A DNA stretch of 64,000 nucleotides. It comes from Guyanagaster necrorhizus (lineage: Eukaryota; Basidiomycota; Agaricomycetes; Agaricales; Physalacriaceae). The notes beneath the pieces are model-generated. The model worked only from the letters and a program-made list of their open reading frames with translations, was not told the origin of the DNA and did no database searches. The first letter of the stretch is position 1; every line of letters begins with the position of its first letter. Positions 56,301 to 64,000 of the stretch are shown piece by piece. The stretch covers positions 1 through 64,000 of the forward strand of contig NW_025064888.1 in NCBI RefSeq assembly GCF_019112545.1. The letters run 5' to 3'. A program made the translations under genes and the position numbers.

Positions 56301-59300
56301 ATGCAGCTAGGAGCGAAGGAAAGCAGCGAGGTACACGCTCTGAATGCTACGGTTGGTAAACTTCCATCACTGCGGTTGCTTTCTTTACCTATCCGATAAG
56401 CCAGAAAAACGATACGCCAAGGCGTTCTTCGCCGCAGGTGCGTCCTTTAGATCTTACCATCTTCTGCTTTATCTGATAGAAATACATAGGTATATCTGGA
56501 CCAAGACATAATGAGTGGAAGTAGTCGAGTTTTCGTGAGAATGTCTGCATCAGATGCATGGATGCCTGCATCAGTGGGTATCTTCGTTTCGTGAAGCGCC
56601 CTTTGCATACTAATGGTTCTTAGTTACAAAATAACGCAAGCGAAATATCTACTGACACGTTGACCGACTCGGCTGACAATGACTCCGGGCGTTTTCCCAA
56701 TGCCTTCACACCACTTCACCTTTCCGCCGAGCTTAAAGCTGGGAGCCTACCGCATCTCGTTGCCCCAGATGGATCCAATGAACATCTCAAGGCACTCCCA
56801 GAATGCACTAGCCCCGAAACTGTGCGCATATACCCTACCTTTCTACCTTCTATTCTTTGATTTATTTCACTGCAGCTTAAACTGGCATCATCGATAGCAG
56901 AAATCAAGATCGCCGACACGACTCTCTCCAGCATTTATACCCAGTCTGCTGCGATACATGCTTCATCTGCTACATGCCAATCCAGTGTCTCCTGTAGGGC
57001 TGAAAAATCTCCCGCTAAACATTACGTTCAGCTGCCTATCTTGTCGTCCTATGCCGACGCGACCAATGTATCTTTATTTCCTCCCTCATGATTCAATTAA
57101 GAACTGATATTGTGTCAGTTTGCCGCTCGCTTTCCGGACCTAGCATCCGAAGTCTTGTCGCGTCCCCTGAAAACAGCTGTGACCTCAGGCTTTGCAAACG
57201 TAGAAGTATCCGCCAAAGAGACTAGGCAGCCGAAGATGCCCGAGCACACTGCCGATCGTCCCAACTGGGCTCTAGCACCAGAAGAGATGCCTGAGTCGAA
57301 CGATAGCGCTAGACCAGGAAATTCCAGTATAGGACCTGACGCGATGGACGTTGAAGCAACTGCCGATATCTGCCTCCCAAGGTCCAGACGGACAAAGGTT
57401 TCCGTTCGGGCGTCAGTGCCTGGTGACATAGGATCCAGCTCCTCCAATCTGGAATCTCTCGAGCAGTCGAGAAATAAGCCGGGAGTTTCTGGTAGGCGAA
57501 ACTCTCTCCGTCGAGGGCCTCAGACGAAGGATACCGTTTCTCGTCGCCAGGCACCAATGATAAAGGCTGCGAATTCTCACATCCGTTTTGGTGGCATGCG
57601 TGGTTTTGGTGATAAGCAAGGAAACTCTACAGACCATCCTTCGCACACTGCATCCTTACCTGTTGATTGGACATCAAATATTTCTCCTGACACGTTACCA
57701 GAGGCTTCGAATGCACCGAAACATCTTGGCTGCGAAGAAGTATGGCCTTCTTGTCGCACGTGGGACATCATTGATGATAGGTCTCCAAGGCCCAAATTTG
57801 ACAACGAATGGGACAATTCGTCGGTGGAGGCTTCCTTGGATAGTACAAGAAAAATAGTGGAATTCCCTAACTCACAGCAGACGCCACAAATCGATAGGTG
57901 GAGCCGCCCGGTAGTGCAGGCTTCTTGGGACTACCCCTCATTGGTGCGTCCAGAGGTGGCACTAAGACCACAAAACTCCTCGTACCGTCCATTTGAGCCT
58001 TCCCAACAACCTCCAATAGAGTCGGTGCAGAGTAGTGGTTCAAAACAGCCGCAGACACACCCACTTGTTGGATGGATGCCTCCCAGCGACATCAAAGGCG
58101 GGATTTCATCGTGTCACCATGCCGAACATTCCATAAGTCTCCAGTCTTGTCCGCAGTCTGATTGTGCCAATGAATGTCATACATCTCTACCGTTGAGACG
58201 GATATTGCCTGGTGACGTTGGACATGCTTCTACGGTTATGGACAATCATCTCAACGATATTTCAATCCTTACTTCCCCTCTAACTACACCATCTGCCAGG
58301 AAGTCTTTTGTCAGAGAGACAATCATCAAAGCAGAGCAGCGGTCGGAGTCTCCTGTAGACGTTGTCAAGACTAGATTGTTCACCCAGTCCGTCCCGCTCA
58401 CTCCACGAATGGTTTTGTTCGGAGCTGATTCGTGGAATTCGGCGGCACCATATGAAGTGCTTGGAACCAGTAGAGGAGAGAGAGGGGCGGCTCGGAAGGA
58501 GCCTTCCGTATGGTACACTGCGCAGACTGGTAAGCCGTTGGTGATACACATCGATTCATAGAAAGTAAAATGTTTGCTTCAGAGATGCCAAAGGTCACCC
58601 CAGTCACGATTAATAACAAATTTCCTGTGAAATCGGAAGGGAATTCGACGCCACTTGACGACGTTGTCCCTCTTGCCGCATGCCCCTCACCCACGCTCGG
58701 CGATTCGGTATACCAATCAAGGGAGTCTCATGTTAGTGCAACAACCCCCGCCACTAGAACTTTAAGGCGCGTACCAGGTGTGTAGACATATACTTTGGGG
58801 GCGACAGGAGGAATTGAACATCTTTTACGTTCATAGAACCAGAAGTGGAGCCCCGTGTTGATGAGACAAGGCGTCTCCACATCCTTAAACCCAAAGAGCA
58901 AACCATTCAGTCACGACCTGTTGCGTCGCGATCTGATTTGACGCCTAGCAAGGAAAAGAAACAGCAATGCTCCCTAGATAGCAACGATCAATCTCAAATA
59001 CCTCCAAACGCATCACACGGCCCCGAGAAGCTCTTTGCTATATGTGAATCCCCGGCATATCCGTCTGCTGCAGAAACGTCTGGTGAAGGAAAGGGCGAGG
59101 TCCATGCCCGTGTTTCGTCACAGGTCAAAGGCTTCTCAGAAGATCCGAAAGTACGTTGCATCTCAGACGCAACAACTCCTACTCCTGAACGCCGTTCGGA
59201 AACGGAACAAGATGGGTGTAAGCGTCCTAAGCAGCATCCGGATGGTTACGCTTGGAGGTCGGGCAGATCTGTGTCTGACTGGAGGTGTGGACTTCTAGAT

Positions 59301-60536
59301 CAGTCCTCATCCCAAAAGTATGTTGCTCCGCCGGCTAGGCGTTTCTCGCCTTCTACACTTGGGGAGGGGCCTAGTCTCAAGATTTCGGAACAAAGCAAGA
59401 TCTATACATTCAAGCTTCCGCCTATTGCACCGGTTCCTGGATCGACCTCCCAAGACGTCAACGCGGCTCCAGAAGCGCAGGTGAAACAGTCCGTATCAGA
59501 AGTGGAGTGGGAGGTGACGCAGAATACTGACGCCACGGATGTCAGAAACAACAACACTTTCGCTGCAGATGTATCTGCACCAGAAATAACCAAGCTTACG
59601 GCAGTAGGCCAGTCATCACCGGATGTACACGCATCCTTGTTTTTTCACGGAAGTTCACCACTGTGCAACATCGACAATGCCAATACGGATTTGTCTGAAG
59701 GCAATTGCTTCGAACCGTCGAAGTCCCCGCCCCTGTCACTTTCCGACTCAAATTGTGTACTTGAACAGAAGACACCATCCGGTGCTCCATCGAATGACAA
59801 GGTTGAAACGCCTGACCTGCTTCCTGCTTCACAAAACAGCTCCTCGGTTCTGATGGCTTCCCGATTAATGGACCAGGAAAACATGTTGGACTGTATTCCT
59901 CCTCCTCCTCCTACACTTTGGCTTAGTAATCGAGTACTGTCTTCTCCTCATCTTTCACCGGAAGTGGTGGCTAAGCCACGGTGGTCTCCTCCTAGTGCGA
60001 GAATAGCCTCATCCATTCATGAACATATTTTAACACGTCAAGATTCAATCGATGTTACAGATCATTCGCATCACCTGTCGCAGCCTCCTTCCAGCAGCTC
60101 TAACCCTGACATTTTTTCCGCTCAGAACCAATCTCCGATAGCCTTTGTACATGACTCAGCATGCACGCCTATCCAGGGTTATCTCCACGAAATACCTAGC
60201 GTTCATTCAAAGTTGCACCGCCATCCCCCTTATTGTCATCCTGGACTAACGCAGGATTTGGTTGGTTCATCTAGATGGATCGCATGTCCGAACTTGGATG
60301 GTGACGCTCAGTACCTGATTAACCAAAGAAGAGTCTTTGACATCACCACCCCGTCTCCACAGAGCCATCGTGAGGCTGGACATCTTCCCCAAGGAGAGTC
60401 TCCACTTGTCAACTCTTCGCTGTCACAGCGTTCTGGTTTCATGTCGGGAATCTCCTCCCGGCCAATTGCGCCTTCGGGTCTTGCATTCCGTACTCAATAT
60501 CCCGCTGGATCAAATGCCTCTTTTCTTTCTGGTTGA
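56301..60536 (+). CDS. large Ser/Pro-rich disordered protein, unknown function
   Basis: Proposed exons: 56301-56330, 56624-56821, 56876-57067, 57119-58529, 58583-58777, 58837-60536. They sum to 3,726 nt, or 1,241 residues. The first intron (293 nt) is long for this genome, so exon 1 is the weakest part. The protein is polar, rich in Ser, Pro, Thr and Gln, with basic clusters (GRRNSLRRG, RSRRTKVSV) and no predicted membrane segment or recognisable domain. SFVRETIIKAEQR and PSPQSHREAG-like stretches suggest phosphorylation sites. A nuclear or scaffold protein is possible. Downstream at 60628-60687 an acceptor-led open stretch encodes a charged helix (VEERAKAKWESEARREERK), which may belong to a longer isoform. 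Confidence 0.6.
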
Positions 60537-61130
60537 AGATAACTCGTTAGTCTGCAGTATCCGATTTCAAACCGAATGTAAAGGCTCCTTGTTGATTACC
60601 TGACGAAATATTTCCAAAGCTACCACAGGTTGAAGAGCGGGCTAAAGCAAAGTGGGAATCAGAAGCGCGTCGCGAAGAACGAAAGGTGTCATACAACTTC
60701 ATGGCTTCATAAACACGTCTTTACAAATGTAACGTAAGCCAACTGGAATGAGATTACTAGTATTTAGACACTTACGCGAAGGAGAAATTCCCGACGTTCT
60801 GAATCGCAGTGACTGCAGAGCCATCGATAGTCATATTGGTAAACGGCGTGTTTGCTGGGGCTTCTTTTCCGAACCAGTCCATAGCGAGAATAGACGCGCG
60901 CCATCTGCCCGTACCCAGTATAGTATTATCTCACACGGAAACCAGAGAGAATGGCCTAGCTTCAAGTACGCCAAAATGGACAAAGATACTCTAGTCAAGA
61001 CTTTTAGGTTCAGGTTACTATTTTCCTGCTTACTCTTTGTCTCGGATTTCTCACCCGTACATCTTAGCTATCAAACGACATTCACATACGACTGTTTTCA
61101 TTATTCAATTTTAATGACACATGTACTCGG
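60537..61130. other. post-gene region with possible extra exons
   Basis: Contains the charged-helix stretch at 60628-60687, flanked by AG and GT, and an open frame at about 60748-61130 (FRHLREGEIPDVLNRSDCR and on). They could be downstream exons of the preceding gene or a separate relic, but no frame-consistent join was found. Confidence 0.4.
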
Positions 61131-62039
61131 TGGCAGACATAAATTCCAGGCTTGGAAGAAACTTGTAATTGAAAGTTTTAATCCTCTTTTTGCACCACCT
61201 AGAGTACATGTAGGTCAGAGTCATTGAAAATATTATCAGGAGCTGTTGTTTGAGCAGACAATGGAGCTGAATCACCTCTGATGCATGTGATCTACCTCTA
61301 TCTAGCAAATGTCCTCTCTCTTTGGACCTCAATGCCCAACCTCAATGTCTACCTTTATGAATTCCACTTATCAACTGCAGATATGTTAGGAGCTTCTGAT
61401 ACTCAATGGATGCAGATAGACTCTTCAGGAATTTTGCAATTAATGAGATAAGGATATCAGTATTGAGCCATGAATGCATGTGAGTAAGATAGTAATGAAT
61501 GTGATATGATATACATACCTTGTTGTAAAGGTGGATTCCAGAGGTAGAGAGCATTTTCATAATTGAGATGCTTGCAGTTTCTGCCACTACAAGACACTTG
61601 CCTTATCCACAGGATGGGGCATTTGTATCATCTCTGATTTAGTGCTGAGTCTCAGTTGAGGCTGATTCATGAGAGACATTGGTGCAGTTGTCTCATTCTA
61701 ATCCTCACTCTCCATTCTGCACTTTTAGGTGAGACAAGCTCCACTCTGTCACTGCTCACCCAGGCTCATTCATCACTCCCAGGCTTCAAGGCTTTGCCTC
61801 CACACTTGCTGTTAGCATTATTATTTGTTGCCTCCCTCTTCATCCCTCAGTAACTTACTCCAGCAGTTTCAGCCTGTGGTATTGCTATGTCTAATCTAGT
61901 TCCTTCTTTGAACCTATTATTTACAAAGTTCTATCAAATTACCAGCTTTTTGTCACCCTCCCAATGTCTCTCTTACTTCATGTATAATAATAGTAGCCAT
62001 TCATGTGTTACAATAGATTGAAGAGCTTGGCCTCTCTTC

Positions 62040-62245
62040 TGTAGCTATCTATCCTCTCTTGTCAAGTAAGCAGCAGAGGTCAGTTGGGCACAGGAAAGGT
62101 AAAATGACTGAGACACCTGATAATTACAACTGTGAATATATAGATGATCAGAGAAGGATAAGAGGTAAGTATATATAAAGTAGGGAATAAAGAGTGACAA
62201 AGGAAAGGAAAGTATACTAGTATAAGGTATAGATATTTATCAACA
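62040..62245 (-). repeat. 5' part of Copia 3' LTR
   Basis: Reading the minus strand, TGTTGATAAATATC starts at 62245, directly after the polypurine tract, the canonical TG start of a Copia LTR. The LTR end (CA) could not be fixed; the CpG-poor sequence continues to 61131, so the true 3' border is open. Confidence 0.55.
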
Positions 62246-62560
62246 CTCTCCCGTATTCATGCTAGTCAATCTCCCATCATGTTGAGTGATTTCAGGTAGC
62301 CATGGTGAGCATCATGAGCCAAAGGTTTGGTGAACATGTTGGCAGGATTAGTGTTACTGTGAATGAACTTGACCTTCAAGTTGCCAGTCTTAATGAACTC
62401 CTAGATGAAATTCTCCTGAATATTGATATGATGTTTATGTTGTTCATGCTTGAAGTCCAGTGATTGGCTGGGACAGTCAGTCCAGACTCCTATTCTCTTC
62501 AAGCAAGCAGTACTGAGCTCTGAGAATACAAACCTCATGAGTGGTATAGCTGATATCATG
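62246..62560 (-). pseudogene. Ty1/Copia pol 3' end (RNase H tail), degenerate
   Basis: On the minus strand the sequence encodes the typical end of Copia polyproteins: the KHEQHKHHINIQENFI region, NLKVKFIHSNTNPANMFTKPL, and a short tail before a stop. An in-frame TAG at 62401-62403 interrupts it. A purine tract (GGGAGAG, complement of 62246-62252) lies between the stop and the LTR, as expected for the plus-strand primer. The rest of pol and gag is not recognisable. Confidence 0.75.
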
Positions 62561-62807
62561 AACATTGTCTTTACTATCATCAGTCAGATCATATCTGATC
62601 ATCCATCTTTTTATGACTGCTTCTCTGTGTCTGACCAGGGGCAGGTTCCAGAGTCTATTATGACTGGAGGCATCTTTTATGTTGGCCACCATTGGAATGC
62701 TTTATTTACTCTTCCTTGGTCAATATGCTATGATCACCAAGATCATATATATTTATTTCATCACATACATCATGTCCTGGGCAATTCTCAAGCACATCTG
62801 GGTATCC

Positions 62808-64000
62808 TCGTCACAAACGCTGTGTATTTGTGTGACTGTCTTTGGGCGTTGACCCTCAACTGGGGTGTGAACTTTGTGGTTGCATTTACATAAGTTCACC
62901 ATATTCGAGACATAGTACATCGTATATAGCACTATTTTATGTTATACGCATTATCAGATTCATTTCATTTTATGTCATAGATTTTAGGCTCGTGGATTTC
63001 ATTATGGGGTTATAAATGAAACATTTCAATGGGATTACAGTAAGATAGAGCTCAGCCACTGGAACGATCCACGATTGTGGTCCTATATGGACCTATACAT
63101 CAACATCGGATAGTAAGTGCCTGTTTCAAATTGCGACATCCTGAAGCAGGATTTCTCTCCGAGTACGACGGATCTCTCACCAGCAACGTGATCAAAGGTA
63201 TTCTTCATGAGGATGTTAAAAATTATAAAGGATGGGCTGGAAAGGTGCCAACAAGGAAGCTGGTTTCATTATACGTGGTTCTGAAAATTCGACCATAAAG
63301 AGCGGGGTATCGAGTCTGTGCGCCCGACATGGGGACATCTCCGGATAGAACTGACCATAGGGAATTCGAATTGTTTCGTGACCAGTGAAAAGTAAAGGAT
63401 GTCGGGGGTCATTCGGGGTTTATCTTCATTAAGACAAGTTCAACGCCGGGACTCTAACGCCTCAGACTAGTTAGTTATTTTGTGGAGGCAGGATGGAACT
63501 TTGATAAACATCTGTTAGATCTCGGTATAGCTGAGGCTCAGGGTGAAGTCAAGTGCCTAGATCTTCAAGCTCCAAGTTCGAAAGCACGTTCGAGATCCTT
63601 GGCAAACGGGTTTCAACAAGACCTGAGGGAAGCAACGGACATACCTAGTCTCGATTTGAAACTTGGCAAAAGGTCAAGGAGTACAAGGTATTGAATACGG
63701 GGGCAGGCTTAGCAGCGATAACTAGACAAAGCATACAAAGAAAGGGTGGTAAGAAAAGTATACATGAATCGGAAGTCACAGACAACCAGGTCCGCAAGAA
63801 GAGGCTGGCATCTAGCGCAGTCTGATGAGAAGAACTAGACATGGCTATGGAGAGTTGTGTGGTGTTTCACGGCCGGGCGCTGATCATATGGAGCATCAAA
63901 CTTGGACATTGTCCCTAGATGAAAATAAAAATCAGTCCAAGGTGTCAAGGAAAAAACCCAAAAACGTACGTAGCCTCGCCGATAACATTACCAGGCGGGT
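62808..64000. other. gene-poor end of window
   Basis: CpG returns at 62808. Frames at 63077-63298 and 63482-63694 (plus) and 63645-63842 (minus) are short and show no domain. No supported gene; a gene may enter from beyond the window end. Confidence 0.45.

Larger units (their letters stand above)
61131..62807 (-). mobile_element. CpG-depleted retrotransposon island
   Basis: Across these 1,677 bases I find one CpG (at 62252-62253), while flanking sequence has many per 100 bases. The tract is AT-richer and contains the 3' end of a Copia-type pol and an LTR start in minus orientation. CpG loss of this kind follows cytosine methylation and deamination, a known fate of transposons in basidiomycetes. 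Outer borders are set by the change in composition only; no target-site duplication was recognised. Confidence 0.75.

Noticed and set aside
61656..61853. Plus-strand 65-codon hydrophobic frame
   Set aside because: Inside the CpG-depleted transposon tract; no start context or family.
62450..62893. Plus-strand 147-codon frame
   Set aside because: Antisense to the Copia pol remnant and made open by loss of CpG, not by coding selection.

Overview
The window is nuclear DNA of a filamentous basidiomycete, most likely an Agaricomycete. Genes are dense, lie on both strands and are cut by many introns of about 45-60 nt with GT-AG ends. The gene set is typical of the group: Kre6/Skn1 glucan-synthesis protein, fungal Yvc1 channel, metacaspase, class I hydrophobin remnant, GH79 and GH17 enzymes, and a Copia retrotransposon scar. 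Exon chains below were joined by hand. Where every exon is listed, the sum was checked to be a multiple of three with matching intron phases.

Layout. 0-9 kb: a decayed GH27 alpha-galactosidase, an intact KRE6/SKN1-type gene, haspin kinase and GINS subunit PSF2 (divergent pair), and a hydrophobin relic that has lost its cysteine doublets. 9-20 kb: YVC1-type TRP channel and NOB1 (divergent), ARPC3 and LEU2 (divergent), and an M28 glutamate-carboxypeptidase-like membrane peptidase. 21-33 kb: secreted M24 peptidase, VPS17, membrane-anchored GH17 glucanase, GTP cyclohydrolase II (RIB1), a small single-pass membrane protein, and a coiled-coil/proline-rich zinc-finger protein. 33-43 kb: GH79 glycosidase, a TOM70 relic, a 17-exon metacaspase, glycogen branching enzyme, and a short-chain dehydrogenase. 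43-56 kb: two paralogous, probably mitochondrial proteins either side of an antisense serine-rich gene, a CASTOR-like ACT protein, a protein with an internally duplicated domain, and an RDH10-like dehydrogenase. 56-64 kb: a 1,241-residue disordered protein, then a 1.7-kb tract with a single CpG that carries a Copia pol 3' end and LTR, then apparently gene-poor sequence.

Most of the gene set is housekeeping: DNA replication, chromosome segregation, ribosome maturation, actin, leucine and riboflavin synthesis, endosomal sorting and glycogen. A second group acts at the cell wall or surface (Kre6, GH17, GH79, hydrophobin relic). No secondary-metabolite cluster, CRISPR array, tRNA or rRNA gene was recognised. 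The most distinctive features are the micro-exon-rich metacaspase and KRE6 genes, the paralogous pair with conserved exon structure, the internally duplicated orphan protein, the CpG-depleted transposon island, and three gene relics in different states of decay.
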